A DNA stretch of 64,000 nucleotides, taken from the NCBI GenBank assembly GCA_933207985.1, contig OW240913.1, positions 277,436,987 to 277,500,986 on the forward strand. The letters run 5' to 3'. Shown here one piece after another: positions 34,097-45,894 of this stretch. Origin of the DNA: Pelobates cultripes. Taxonomy: Eukaryota; Chordata; Amphibia; Anura; Pelobatidae. The notes beneath the pieces were generated by a model. That model worked only from the letters and a program-made list of their open reading frames with translations, did not search any database and was not told where the DNA came from. The first letter of the stretch is position 1. The number at the start of each line of letters is the position of its first letter. The position numbers were made by a program, and so were the translations under genes.

Positions 34097-35617
34097 CAGG
34101 GAGTGCAGAATTATTAGGCAAATTAGTATTTTGACCACATCATCCTCTTTATGCATGTTGTCTTACTCCAAGCTGTATAGGCTCGAAAGCCTACTACCAA
34201 TTAAGCATATTAGGTGATGTGCATCTCTGTAATGAGAAGGGGTGTGGTCTAATGACATCAACACCCTATATCAGGTGTGCATAATTATTAGGCAACTTCC
34301 TTTCCTTTGGCAAAATGGGTCAAAAGAAGGACTTGACAGGCTCAGAAAAGTCAAAAATAGTGAGATATCTTGCAGAGGGATGCAGCACTCTTAAAATTGC
34401 AAAGCTTCTGAAGCGTGATCATCGAACAATCAAGCGTTTCATTCAAAATAGTCAACAGGGTCGCAAGAAGCGTGTGGAAAAACCAAGGCGCAAAATAACT
34501 GCCCATGAACTGAGAAAAGTCAAGCGTGCAGCTGCCACGATGCCACTTGCCACCAGTTTAGCCATATTTCAGAGCTGCAACATCACTGGAGTGCCCAAAA
34601 GCACAAGGTGTGCAATACTCAGAGACATGGCCAAGGTAAGAAAGGCTGAAAGACGACCACCACTGAACAAGACACACAAGCTGAAACGTCAAGACTGGGC
34701 CAAGAAATATCTCAAGACTGATTTTTCTAAGGTTTTATGGACTGATGAAATGAGAGTGAGTCTTGATGGGCCAGATGGATGGGCCCGTGGCTGGATTGGT
34801 AAAGGGCAGAGAGCTCCAGTCCGACTCAGACGCCAGCAAGGTGGAGGTGGAGTACTGGTTTGGGCTGGTATCATCAAAGATGAGCTTGTGGGGCCTTTTC
34901 GGGTTGAGGATGGAGTCAAGCTCAACTCCCAGTCCTACTGCCAGTTCCTGGAAGACACCTTCTTCAAGCAGTGGTACAGGAAGAAGTCTGCATCCTTCAA
35001 GAAAAACATGATTTTCATGCAGGACAATGCTCCATCACACGCGTCCAAGTACTCCACAGCGTGGCTGGCAAGAAAGGGTATAAAAGAAGAAAATCTAATG
35101 ACATGGCCTCCTTGTTCACCTGATCTGAACCCCATTGAGAACCTGTGGTCCATCATCAAATGTGAGATTTACAAGGAGGGAAAACAGTACACCTCTCTGA
35201 ACAGTGTCTGGGAGGCTGTGGTTGCTGCTGCACGCAATGTTGATGGTGAACAGATCAAAACACTGACAGAATCCATGGATGGCAGGCTTTTGAGTGTCCT
35301 TGCAAAGAAAGGTGGCTATATTGGTCACTGATTTGTTTTTGTTTTGTTTTTGAATGTCAGAAATGTATATTTGTGAATGTTGAGATGTTATATTGGTTTC
35401 ACTGGTAATAATAAATAATTGAAATGGGTATATATTTGTTTTTTGTTAAGTTGCCTAATAATTATGCACAGTAATAGTCACCTGCACACACAGATATCCC
35501 CCTAACATAGCTAAAACTAAAAACAAACTAAAAACTACTTCCAAAAATATTCTCCTCAAAAATACAAAAAAAATACTCCTCAAAAATACAACTTGCCTAA
35601 TAATTCTGCACTCCCTG
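34097..35617 (+). mobile_element. Structurally intact Tc1/mariner transposon, DD37E type
   Basis: 1521 bp flanked by TA on both sides (34095-34096 and 35618-35619). The termini are perfect inverted repeats starting CAGGGAGTGCAGAATTATTA and extending over 25 bp. A related inner motif, GCATAATTATTAGGCAACTT, occurs at 34279-34298 and inverted at 35448-35467, giving an IR/DR layout of two binding sites per end. The single ORF is uninterrupted. The Tc1 sits inside the AT-rich part of a large TTAA-flanked repeat, so it is the younger insertion. Confidence 0.95.
34315..35331 (+). CDS. Tc1/mariner transposase, 338 aa, DD37E
   Basis: The full-length frame starts at an ATG 218 bp from the element end and has no stop or frameshift. 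The N-terminus holds a helix-turn-helix (about residues 10-45, with CSTLKIAKLLKRDHRTIKRF), followed by a basic GRKKR linker (about 50-54) and a second DNA-binding half to about residue 110. The catalytic core has D144 (LWTDEM), D237 (MQDNAPSH) and E275 (SPDLNPIENLW). Thirty-seven residues lie between D237 and E275, which defines DD37E, as in the TRT family of Tc1-like transposons that I recall from fish, frogs and some protists. The enzyme would excise and insert its own DNA at TA. All key residues are present, so activity is plausible but unproven. Confidence 0.93.
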   Translation: MGQKKDLTGSEKSKIVRYLAEGCSTLKIAKLLKRDHRTIKRFIQNSQQGRKKRVEKPRRKITAHELRKVKRAAATMPLATSLAIFQSCNITGVPKSTRCAILRDMAKVRKAERRPPLNKTHKLKRQDWAKKYLKTDFSKVLWTDEMRVSLDGPDGWARGWIGKGQRAPVRLRRQQGGGGVLVWAGIIKDELVGPFRVEDGVKLNSQSYCQFLEDTFFKQWYRKKSASFKKNMIFMQDNAPSHASKYSTAWLARKGIKEENLMTWPPCSPDLNPIENLWSIIKCEIYKEGKQYTSLNSVWEAVVAAARNVDGEQIKTLTESMDGRLLSVLAKKGGYIGH

Positions 35618-35884
35618 TAGATCTTATTTATATGTAACGTCATTAATGTATTTTAATATTAATATAAGTACATATATTAGTATTAAAATACACTTAGAAT
35701 GACGTTACATATATATAAGATATATATATTATATATAATACATCTATATATATTTTATATTTATATATACACGTATAATTACAATAATAAATAAATAAAA
35801 TAAGAAAATAAATAAATAAAATATATATTTTTTTAATTAAATAAATTATATATACATATGTAATTTTATTCTAACTATATTTTC

Positions 35885-35889
<5 letters not shown>

Positions 35890-35926
<37 letters not shown>
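35890..35926. repeat. (TA)n microsatellite
   Basis: Part of the AT-rich middle of the large TTAA repeat. Shorter TA tracts follow at about 35992-36012. Confidence 0.95.
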
Positions 35927-35929
<3 letters not shown>

Positions 35930-36205
35930 TAACAAAATACACTTAGAATGACATTCTATATCTATCTATATATAAAATACAAATAAACGCAAATATATAT
36001 ATATATATATATACAGATAAATATATATAATTACATAAATAACTACATAAGTGTACACGTAGACTTTAAATACATATATATGTATATATATTCAAATTCT
36101 ACATGTATATTTAAGTAATATTTTAACATAATTATGTGATTTAATTAGTTAAAATTTGATTGACATGCCTGACAACCCTGGCAAAAAGTGCAGAGAATTT
36201 GAATT

Positions 36206-36537
36206 GCAAGCACTATATTTAACCCTGTAACTTTCCAAGACACCATAAAACCTGGACATGGGGCGTACTGTTTTACTCGGGAGACTTTGCTGAACTCAAA
36301 TATTTGTGTTTCAAAATGGTAACTTGTATTACAACAATGATATTTTTAGTAAAAGTGCCAGTTTTTGCATTTTTCACACATAAACGGCACTTTTACTGAT
36401 GATATTATTGTTGTAGTACAAGTTACCATTTTGAAACACTAATATTTGTGTTCAGCAAAGTCTCCTGAGTACAACAGTACCCCCCATGTACAGGTTTTAT
36501 GGTGTTTTGGAAAGTTAGAGGGTTAAATATGGCTTGC
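36206..36537. repeat. Long imperfect palindrome inside copy A
   Basis: Arms of about 150 bp (36206-36360 and 36387-36537) separated by about 26 bp. Each arm includes TTTCCAA..CACCATAAAACC (or its complement) and the TTTGCTGAA..AAATATTTGTG stretch. The family module is therefore present in head-to-head orientation here. Confidence 0.85.
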
Positions 36538-37139
36538 ATTTCATTTTTTCCACATTAAAATTTGCCAGATTGGTTATGAATTACCCCCATTTGCAAAAGA
36601 AGACAACCCAAGGTATTGCAAACAGGGTATGTCCAGTCATTTTTAGTAGCCACAAACACTGGCCAAATATTAGTTATTTGCTTTTTTCACACAAAAACAA
36701 ATTTGAATGCTAACTTTGGCCAATGTTTGTGACTATATTTGACCCTTTAACTTTCCAAAACACCATAAAAACTGTTAATGGGGGCTACTGTTGTACTCCT
36801 GACACTTTGCTGAATCCAAATAAGTGCTTTTTTTGCAGTAAAAGCTAACAGTATTATGACATTTACAGCTAAAATGTGAGGCAGAACTACAAATTAAAAA
36901 AAAAAAATTCTCACAGTTTTTTTGATTTTATTCATAATAAATTATGTTTCTTATATAAATATTGATATGACATGAAAGCCCTGTTTCTCCTGAACAAAAT
37001 TATATATAATAAGTGTGGGTGCATATAATATGAAATAGGTGAATTAAGGTTGAACAGACATATAGTGCAAATTCCAGTTTTTGTTTACATTTTGTTTTGA
37101 TCAGAACGTGTACTATTGACTCCGTCCTGAAGGGGTTAA

Positions 37140-37916
37140 AGTGGATGCAGCTCTAAATAAACTCTTTTTGTTTATGATAGTTTGCATATTGTATAGTGGG
37201 ACTACAAAAATATGAATAGTCTCTCACAAGATTCAGAAGTCAAACCGTGTTAGTTATTTGTATAAAAATGAAATCCTCCTAAAATATGAGTGTATTTCTA
37301 TGTGTACATTTTTCATTTAAATGTATTGTACATAAAATCTTAAGCAAAATGATTAAAACTGTGCTGTCCTGCTGGCTCTGTCTAAATGAAAAATTATCAA
37401 GAACTGAAAGGATAAAAAGATGTGGATGACAAAAATATTATGTTTTTTCTCTCTCCTGGAAAATAGTTTAGTGAATTACTTTCATGAAATGTCTTTAATT
37501 AAAGTATGCCTTATTTTTTCATTCCTGTAAATAAATAAATGCATTATTTAACTTAAGCAATTATGTCAAACATAAAGCATGCATAAATAATAACTTTTAC
37601 ATCTTGGAATAGACTATGCAGTTATTAAAATAATGTTACAGAACAGATGCTGCTGATTTAATTTATACTTTTTTTTCTGTAATGAGTAACATGCTTACTG
37701 GCTAAAATAACTGAAGATATATGCACAAGTATACTAAAATAAAAAATTTTGAAAAGGTCAATGCATATTTATCATATAGCTACTGTGGCTAATTTCTTTT
37801 AGTTTTTATATCAGTCAGGTAACATTGCTTTTGATTTCATATGACCTATGCAAAACAATATTAACAGGGGAACAATTTTGAAAACATTGGAAGCACATTC
37901 CAAATTTTGAGCTAAC
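37140..37916. other. AT-rich DNA, nothing recognised
   Basis: No gene or named repeat is visible. Confidence 0.45.
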
Positions 37917-38396
37917 TTAAAGGGACACTACAGACTCATAAAACACTTTAGCCTGCTGATATATTTTATGTGTGCAAAAAAGTGCAGATTTCCTCTTTTT
38001 TTTTTCAAAAAAATGCAGATTTCAATAGATATAGACACTTTTATACTTTAACCTGGTTACACCCCCTGGCTTTCAAGCAGAATACAGGTCTGGTTACTTG
38101 TTGCTTCAGTTAGCTTAGTGGAGCTAAACTCAAGAGGTAGCAATTGCCCAGATCACCTGCCTTGCAAAGACTCCTCATTGAGCTGCATTGGGAAGTCTGT
38201 TATTGGACAGCCACAGAAAGTCTTGGCAGGGTTAGTAGAGGAGAGCTGCAAAAGTTGCAGAGAAGAAAATGCAGGTTTTGCTAAATGTGTTTAGATATAA
38301 AACATGATTAAATTCGTGCATGTTGTCATTTGAGGTATAGATAATTAACAGTGATTTCTATTTATTTTGTATTTCTGTAGTGGAGTGTCCCTTTAA
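37917..38396. mobile_element. T2/Kolobok-type MITE
   Basis: TTAA + AGGGACACTACAG at the left and CTGTAGTGGAGTGTCCCT + TTAA at the right, 480 bp in all. The termini fit the TTAAAGGRR pattern of T2 elements. No coding content. Confidence 0.85.
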
Positions 38397-38867
38397 ACCA
38401 TTTTACAATTCAACGATTTTACCATTCAGATATGTTGGCCTAAAATTTTACTTGTAGTGAAGAATATTCCTATTTTTGGAAACTAAAATATATATTTTTA
38501 CAATTATTCCTACAATATCTTATCTCCTTGTATCAGCGTGCAAGTTTTGAAATAACCACATATTCCAACATTTTATTGTATCAATTTGAATAAGAGAAAC
38601 TTTATTCAGATTTATAATTAGAAAAGTGATATTGCTTTATCATTGATGAATTAGTGTAGTAAAGTGGCATGTTGGAAACACTACAAGAATCCTTTCATTT
38701 TCAAACACCATTACATTTCAGCGACTTATGTTTTTGGTTACATTTATATTGGATAATGCAAGCAATACAACCAGTAAAATTTTAGACAAATTGGACATGT
38801 CTCATTAAACATTAAAACCATAAGGGGCAGTAACGCAGTACTGAATTAGCAAATCCTCACCAATTAC

Positions 38868-39279
38868 TTAAAGGGACACTGTAGACAATATAACTATTTT
38901 ATCTTATTATATTGATTCCTCTGGCACTGTGACTCTATTCAGTGTTTTAGCTTTTTAACATTGAATAAACATCCCTGGCCACCCACAGCTTAGTTTCTCA
39001 ACGGAGATATGGAAAAGACAGGAATTACATACTCCCTGCTTGCCATATCAAATCATTCCAGCAATGGGTTCTTTGATTGGATGAGAGCAGTCAGCTGACA
39101 CTCACAGCCAATCACAGCTGCCCATTTCTAAAGCGGAATAGGAGAGATGGGCTGTTGTAGACTCTCCTTTAGCATTAAAACGTTAAAAACAGATTAGAAC
39201 TAAATGGGGGTACTGCACCAGGGCACTCCTGACAATGTAACAATTTTAATTAGATTAAGTGGTTACAGTGCCTTTTTAA
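38868..39279. mobile_element. T2/Kolobok-type MITE
   Basis: TTAA + AGGGACACTGTAG at the left. The right end, GGTTACAGTGCCTT + TTAA, is a diverged complement. About 412 bp, non-coding. Confidence 0.75.
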
Positions 39280-41716
39280 TGCCTTTTCTAAGAGCTAATT
39301 GTGCACAATTAACAATTTAGTTAGTGAAGAATCCAATTTAAAATCTGTGTTAATAACAATGACAGCAACAAAATGTGTTTTCCGGATAGTCTTTTGAATA
39401 ATAAATGAGGTCAATAATGTCAAACAACTGTAGAAACAGGATCTAGGTAAACCCAAATCTAAACCATACATCAACATTGACAGAATTACCTTTTTGATAA
39501 AATATGCCACCCATAATACAGTAAAAAAACAAAAAAAGAAATGTATTTTGTAACTATAGGTGTATTGTAAGGAGTGGACTACCTGAAACTGGTGAGTTTT
39601 TTTTTTTTTTTCAATGATCAACAATAAAAATGACTTTTCAATACGTGACTTCTTGGTAAAGGCTGAATTCTCTCCAATTATCTATTAATTCATACATTTT
39701 TTTAGATTAACTATGAAGTATAATCCCTGTTTAGGTTGTGCAATGTGCAACTCCCTTTTTTCACTCACACACTGGAAAATTTTAAGATAAAAAGTCTATT
39801 TACAATTAACATTTGCAGTACACATCTCAAAATGAACTTGTAGAAAATTGTATGTGTGCAACGCTATACAGAAACAAAAATAAATTTTTGCAAACGGTAA
39901 CAAAAAAGACTGAATACTCAATTTATAAGCATTTTTTCGAGGAAACAATATTTTATAACCGAAATACAGAGGCTATATGGAACTTATGCTAAACAAGAGC
40001 CTTTTTGATTCCCCTAATATTATCATCAGATTGATTTACTGGTGCCCAAAGTAGAAACAAATCTCATACACCTGTGAATGAACTATGACTGGTTTTGAAA
40101 AAATATGAATGTCTCATTGAGATACTAAAAAAAGCTGATGGCAGGTTTAACCCAGCCTGCTTAGCATATTATGACCACCAAAATGCTTAAAGGTTAACGT
40201 GGACATCTATACTAATTCTACATTAGTAGAGTGGCAGCAGAGGAATTGACTGTAACCATCAGTTGAGACAAAGCTTTTGTCAGACTGTTCCAAATTGAAT
40301 TGACAATTAAAATGTGGATAAGACTAGTAGCACCATAACCATTACAATAAATTATTATCGCTGTAGTGGTTATGATGCTTAAACAGTCCCATGAAATAGT
40401 GCAAGTAAAAATTAAATAACTGACTAGGAGGGTTTACCTGGTAATACTAAGTTGAGAGAAAGTGAGTCTTCCATTAAAAAAACACTGATAAAGAATTGTA
40501 CCTTGAAAATGGATTCCTGTCGTCATACACACTAACATATTTATATAACAAAATATATAGTATATAAATATTATCAAAAGTCCAGTTTATAACCAATTTG
40601 TAAAAAAAACTAAATTGTTGAAACATGTTGAGATATTTTTTAGAATCCAACCCATTGTTCACTAATGGATGAGTATAGGGAAAATATGCCAAGTTAAGTC
40701 TACCTAAGAGAAGTCACAGTCCTTCTGAAGCTAATTGGCTGTCATGTAATATGTTTTGACCACACTTGAAATGGCTATTAAGGAGAAGCAAAAATAACAT
40801 GATTATTATAAGAGTTAAAATCAATAAAATCTTTCTTCAAATTCCCAACACCAGATGCTACAAAATAAGGAAGCATTAAATATAAGTGGAGTATAAAGAA
40901 ACAAAAAGTCAGGCTGGTTATGTTAGGACAGAAAATATACCAACATTATTAATATGAAATGAATAATAATTATTATTATTACTTAACCATCACTAAGCTA
41001 TCCATCAAAGTATATTTTATTATGAATATATCTTTTGCACACTTAGGATTATAAACTTCATGATTGTGTAGATTTTAAAAGAGCGGACGGAATTTTGCCC
41101 CCCAAAATAATTAGGTGGTTATGTTTCCAAGCTCGTTTTTTTTGCCCTAACATTCCTTTGTCAATCCTCATAATCCTAAAATAAGTTAATTTTTCCTACC
41201 TGTTATTAAGCTGATGTAACTAAGATGAGAAATAAAAAAATAAATGTTTTAAAATATACATAGAAATTGAAGAAAATAAATTTTTTGTTTTGTTTTGGCA
41301 GAAACAAGGGAACACAGTTATAGGGCTGATACATATGTGTGCGTGTTAGTATGACCATAAAATATACTTTTAAAAATCCAAAACATTTTGAAAGATATTT
41401 TATGGTCAATTAGCTTTAATCAAGCTTTTATATGTATCATGGGAAATAGTAAAAAAATTCAGGAAAAACATATTACATATATGACATGAAGTTATACCTT
41501 TAATACCCATTTTTAGAGGAGATTATAATTATTGAATAAAGAACATGTTAAAATATTTTGCAATTCTAGCTACTTCTATAGTTGTCTTCACCATGAATCT
41601 ATAAGAACTAAAAATAATTTTATAAAATGTCTTTTATAATGAAATCAGCAATAAAATATAATCTCAAGGAGAATAGGAAGCTAGACTCTTATCATTCAAG
41701 TGTTTAACAGACTGAT
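39280..41716. other. AT-rich DNA, nothing recognised
   Basis: Open frames at 39295-39624, 40474-40692 and 41206-41409 (all minus) have no motif and are rich in Phe/Ile/Lys as expected from base composition. Confidence 0.45.
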
Positions 41717-42060
41717 TTAATTCCTTCCTGACCAGGTACGTCCGACAAAAAATGGTCATCAATGACAGCGGATGTACCTGGTACGTCTGCGGCAATCTAT
41801 GCACTTGCCTGATCGCTGGCACATAACAATCGTTATGTGTGGGCTTGCCTGGCATCCTAGGCAGTCCCCCTGCGGCTAATCTGGCCCCCCCTGGGCCATG
41901 TGATCGCAGGGTTCTCGCGATCACATTGCCGGAATAGCCAGCTTGTGCAGTGCCTGCAAGGGGCCTGCCTGAGCTCTCAGGCAGTCACCCTAGTGCCTGA
42001 AAAAGTTTTTTAAAGTTAGTCAAAGTTAAATAAAAGTTTATAAAGTAAATAAAAAGTACA
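41717..42060. mobile_element. Large TTAA repeat, copy B, left end
   Basis: TTAA + TTCCTTCCTGACC, then the hairpin GTACGTCCGAC.. / ..GGATGTACCTGGTACGTC, and later the conserved stem-loop TGCCTGAGCTCTCAGGCA at about 41967-41984. The copy is cut off at about 42060 by an L2 LINE. AT-rich sequence with AAATACACTTAGAATGA resumes at about 46930, after the L2 and Penelope insertions. Confidence 0.65.
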
Positions 42061-43536
42061 TAGATCATATATACTGTGACCAAAGTATCTAACGATTTAA
42101 TTGCTGCTCAATCTCGCGGCCATTACTCTATCCTAATTCTCCTTGATCTTTCTGCTGCCTTTGACACTGTTGATCACCAACAGCTTCTTCTCATTCTCTG
42201 TAATTTTGGTCCATGGGATACTGCTCTCTCCTGGTGCTTCTCTTACCTCTCCCAGTGCTCTTTCAGTGTTTCTTTCTCTGACTCTGCCTCTTCCCCCCCA
42301 ACCACTCTCTGTCGGCGTCCCCCAAGGTTCTGTCCTTGGTCCCCTACTGTTCTCTATCTACAATGCCTCCCTTGGTAAACTTATCAGCTTGTTTGGCTTC
42401 CATTATCATTTCTATGCTGATGACACGCAAATCTACCTGTCCTCTCCTGATCTCTCTCCACCCATCTTGACTCGTGTCTCTAATTGCCTCTCTTCGATTT
42501 CCAAATGGATGGCTGCTCACTTCCTTAAACTCAACCTGTCCAAAACAGAACTTCTGATCTTTCCTCCCTCAAGTGTTACTACTCCCATGTATGTCTCCCT
42601 CCAAGTCAACAGCGCTTCCATCCCCTCTACCTTGAATGCCTGGGAGTTCTTTTTGACTCCAACCTCTCCTTCACCCCTCATGTCCAATTAATCAGAAAAT
42701 CCTGCTGCTTCCATCTCAAAAACATAGCGTGCATCTGCCCCTATTTAACCCCGGGTGCGGCTAAGGTGCTGGTACATGCTCTTGTTCTCTCTTGCCTGGA
42801 CTACTGCAATACTCTTCTCAGTGGTCTTACGTGTTCCCAGATTGCACCGTTGCAATCATTAATGAATGCGGTGGCAAGGCTCATTTTCTTGTCCGCTTGC
42901 ATCTCCCACGCCCGATCTTTCAGTCCCTGCATTGGCTCCCAGTTAGATATAGGGCTCAATTTAAAATTCTGGTGCTTGCTTACAAGTCCCTACATAATGC
43001 TGCTCCAACCTACCTATCCTCCCTAATACACAAGTATGTCCCGTCAAGGCCCCTACGCTCTGCCAAAGACCTACGTATATCCTCTGTCCGTACTACTACC
43101 TCTAACGCTCGCCTCCAAGACTTTTCCAGGGCTGCGCCTCTTCTGTGGAACTCCCTTCCCTCCTCCGTAAGAATTTCACCCAGCCTCCACTCTTTCAAAA
43201 AATCATTGAAAACTCACTTCTTCAAGAAAGCATATCAATTAAACTGTTAGCAGGTTTTCATCCCCCACCCTCCATGACTCCTCTCCTGCAACTGTCACAA
43301 ATTACCTATTAGGCTCTCAGTGAATACTTTTCTAACATCTTACTTCACACCCCTACTTCTACCCTTTGTGTCACTATACTCCACTCCCTCTAGAATGTAA
43401 GCTCATTGAGCAGGGCCCTCCAACTCTCTGTTCCTGTACGTTGAGTTGTCTGGTTACAATTAAATGTCTGTTAGTCCACCCTTTGTACAGCACTATGGAA
43501 TCTGATGGTGCTTTATAAATAATAAAATAATAATAA
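42061..43536 (+). mobile_element. L2-clade LINE, 5' truncated
   Basis: Begins upstream of RT motif A and ends with the typical L2 3' end: TAGAATGTAAGCTCATTGAG, then TACAGCACTATGGAATCTGA, then a TAAATAATAAAATAATAATA tail at about 43516-43536. It lies directly before a short (TA)n tract and the Penelope-like element. Confidence 0.88.
42076..43250 (+). pseudogene. L2 reverse transcriptase, broken
   Basis: Motif A ([14 protein letters not shown], about 42140-42181), a frame change to motif B ([16 protein letters not shown], about 42313-42360), motif C (YADDTQIY, about 42413-42436) and the [17 protein letters not shown] block. After further frameshifts come CLDYCNTLLSGL (about 42795-42830) and LHWLPVRYRAQFKILVLAYKSLH (about 42930-42995), with the C-terminal SFKKSLKTHFFKKAY at about 43190-43240. 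The catalytic residues remain, but at least two frameshifts make it inactive. Confidence 0.87.
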
Positions 43537-43668
43537 TATATATATATATATATATGATCTAAGTACTTTTACATGCACATAAACACACATACACCATTAT
43601 TAAGTGTGTTGTAATATTAATTATATATATATATCCATAAATCTCAGATCCAAACCACCAAAGAGGAA

Positions 43669-45894
43669 ATGAACCCAGTATTTAATTTATCATCTAAGCA
43701 ACTCAATGCGGATCATATTAGCATCTTATCAAAGGGGTTGACGTTTGTTCCTTTTTCAGGACCAGATAAATTTATGCTTGATGTGGAATTATTCAAATTG
43801 GACAGAACTTTGAACTTGAACATTTCCAGGGATTCATGGGTCCAACAGATTCAGCATCCATTTAAACTTAAAAATATATGGGAACCTAAAACTATACAAC
43901 CTACTATTAAGACCTTTGGACAGCTGATGCGACATGATATTGATGGGATTCTATCTAAAGGAGATTCCAGGATGGGTAATTTGACTATTGGAGAAAAGAT
44001 GGCCCTACAAGATCTTAGAGACGACACTTCCATCACAATTCGTCCGGCTGATAAGGGAGGAGCTATTGTGATTCAAAATTATACTGATTACAGATGTGAA
44101 ATACTTAACCAGTTGGGGGACACAGACACGTACCAACTGATTACATATGATCCTACTACTTCTTTTTTGCAGCAATTACAGAAATTGGTTGAATTAGGTT
44201 TGACATCTGGTTGGTTAGATGAATACACTGCAGCATTCTTGATCAATGCACATCCGAGGATACCCATTTTATATACGTTGCCTAAGATTCACAAGGACTC
44301 TGCTAAACCTCCAGGCAGACCGATTGTGTCTGCCTGTGGAGGGGTATTGGAACCAATGGCCAAATTTGTTGATCACCATTGTAAGGAATGTATTGAGAAT
44401 ATACCTACCAGTTTGAAAGATACTCAAGACTTTTTAATGAAGATCAAGGATCTCAGATTACCTGATGATCCGGTGATTTTTGCTACTATTGATGTTAAAA
44501 ATCTTTTCACTATCATTCCACATATTGAAGGTACGAATTCTATGCGCACTTGGCTTTGTGAGTGTGATAATTACCATGGACCCCCTATTGAATTTTTGAT
44601 GGAGTGTTTGGGATTTTTGCTACACCACAATTATTTTAGATTTGAGAAGAATTTTTATGTCCAACTCAGGGGGACTGCCATGGGATCGGCTATAGCACCA
44701 TCATATGCCAATTGCTACATGTACGTGTTTGAACGTTTACGCATACTGGAGAAATTTAATACGCACATTATTTCTTACCATAGATTTGTGGATGATATTT
44801 TTATTATTTGGTCTGGCTCTGAGGAGGAATTACACTCCATGGTTAAGGCCATTAATACGGATGAATCCCCGATACAACTTAGCTTGAATTGGAGTTTTGA
44901 CAGAATACAATTCTTAGATGTGGAGATATATAGATGCATGGATCGGATTTGCTACAGTTTGTATAAGAAACCCTCTGATCGCAACACACTTTTACATTAC
45001 ACTAGTTTTCACCCTTCAGCCCTTAAGAATTCTCTACCTATCTCACAATTTCTGAGGGTACTCAGAAATAACTCGGAGATCAATAATCGGGATTTACAAT
45101 TGAACGCCATGCGTCAATCTTTTCTTGAGAGGGGCTATCTGAAATATATTCTGGATAAAACGCTAACTAGAGCCTTTGAAATTTTTGAAAAGGGGACAAG
45201 ACGGTTAAGTTCACCACGTATCACTATTCCCATGAAGTTTCATTCAGCGAGTATGGATATCTCCAAGAATATTAGGAGACGATGGGAGATTTTGTCAACT
45301 GATAAAACCCTTAGTAAGGTCTTCTCCAATCCCCCTCGGATATCATACACTAGGAATAGAAATTTGAGAGACTTTCTGATGAAAACAGACCTCCCTAGAG
45401 AAATATTGGCTCCAACTAAAACCAACAAAATGGGTTGTTTTCGTTGTACTGGATGTGTCACTTGTGGTCATATGCTTACAGGCTCTTCCTTTGTACATCC
45501 ACATTCGGGCAAAAGATATAAGATTCAACACTATATCACCTGTCTAACAGATCACGTGGTCTATTTAATCTCCTGCCCCTGCGGTCTTTTTTATGTGGGT
45601 AAGACGGATTTAACCCTCCGTGATAGGATCAGAGGGCAACGATCAGCTATTATGACGGCTTTTAGAGATGGGAAAACGGACAAACCTGTGGCTAAACACT
45701 TCCTCGCATTTAACCACAGATTACCCATGCTTAAATTTATTGCTATAGATGTCATACCTATTCCAATCAGGGGAGGTGACCGGTCAAAGTTATTACTTCA
45801 AAGGGAGACCTTCTGGATCAAACAATTGGACACGTTACAACCCAAAGGATTGAACGAATATGTTTCATTTAACTCATTTTTGGAGAGACGTTAG
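43669..45894 (+). CDS. Penelope-like RT + GIY-YIG endonuclease, 741 aa
   Basis: Uninterrupted frame. Residues 1-110 form the N-terminal NLSSKQL..LSKGLTF region. PADKGG (about 129) and LPKIHKD (about 205) mark the RT fingers. Motif A has D275 in IDVKNLFT, motif B is RGTAMGSA (334-341), and motif C is FVDD with D375 and D376. QFLDVEIY follows at about 418. A four-Cys cluster (C590, C593, C596, C599) precedes the endonuclease, with VVYLI (630-634), GLFYVGKT (639-646), R651/R655 and E713 at the expected catalytic positions. Such proteins nick DNA with the GIY-YIG domain and copy their RNA into the site. The frame is open upstream of the ATG (for example KSQIQTTKEE), so the true N-terminus may be missing. 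All core residues are present; NLFT for the common SLYT is a family variant. Confidence 0.92.
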   Translation: MNPVFNLSSKQLNADHISILSKGLTFVPFSGPDKFMLDVELFKLDRTLNLNISRDSWVQQIQHPFKLKNIWEPKTIQPTIKTFGQLMRHDIDGILSKGDSRMGNLTIGEKMALQDLRDDTSITIRPADKGGAIVIQNYTDYRCEILNQLGDTDTYQLITYDPTTSFLQQLQKLVELGLTSGWLDEYTAAFLINAHPRIPILYTLPKIHKDSAKPPGRPIVSACGGVLEPMAKFVDHHCKECIENIPTSLKDTQDFLMKIKDLRLPDDPVIFATIDVKNLFTIIPHIEGTNSMRTWLCECDNYHGPPIEFLMECLGFLLHHNYFRFEKNFYVQLRGTAMGSAIAPSYANCYMYVFERLRILEKFNTHIISYHRFVDDIFIIWSGSEEELHSMVKAINTDESPIQLSLNWSFDRIQFLDVEIYRCMDRICYSLYKKPSDRNTLLHYTSFHPSALKNSLPISQFLRVLRNNSEINNRDLQLNAMRQSFLERGYLKYILDKTLTRAFEIFEKGTRRLSSPRITIPMKFHSASMDISKNIRRRWEILSTDKTLSKVFSNPPRISYTRNRNLRDFLMKTDLPREILAPTKTNKMGCFRCTGCVTCGHMLTGSSFVHPHSGKRYKIQHYITCLTDHVVYLISCPCGLFYVGKTDLTLRDRIRGQRSAIMTAFRDGKTDKPVAKHFLAFNHRLPMLKFIAIDVIPIPIRGGDRSKLLLQRETFWIKQLDTLQPKGLNEYVSFNSFLERR

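Larger units (their letters stand above)
33697..37139. mobile_element. Large TTAA-flanked repeat, copy A, invaded by a Tc1
   Basis: TTAA + CCCCTTAACGCCG at the left and GTCCTGAAGGGG + TTAA at the right. Excluding the Tc1 insertion the copy is about 1.9 kb. It holds a perfect stem-loop with GGGGGACTGTCTGA (about 33957-33991), a long AT-microsatellite-rich middle, and a 3' part built of modules containing TAACTTTCCAAAACACCATA. No transposase is visible, so it is presumably non-autonomous. Confidence 0.75.
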
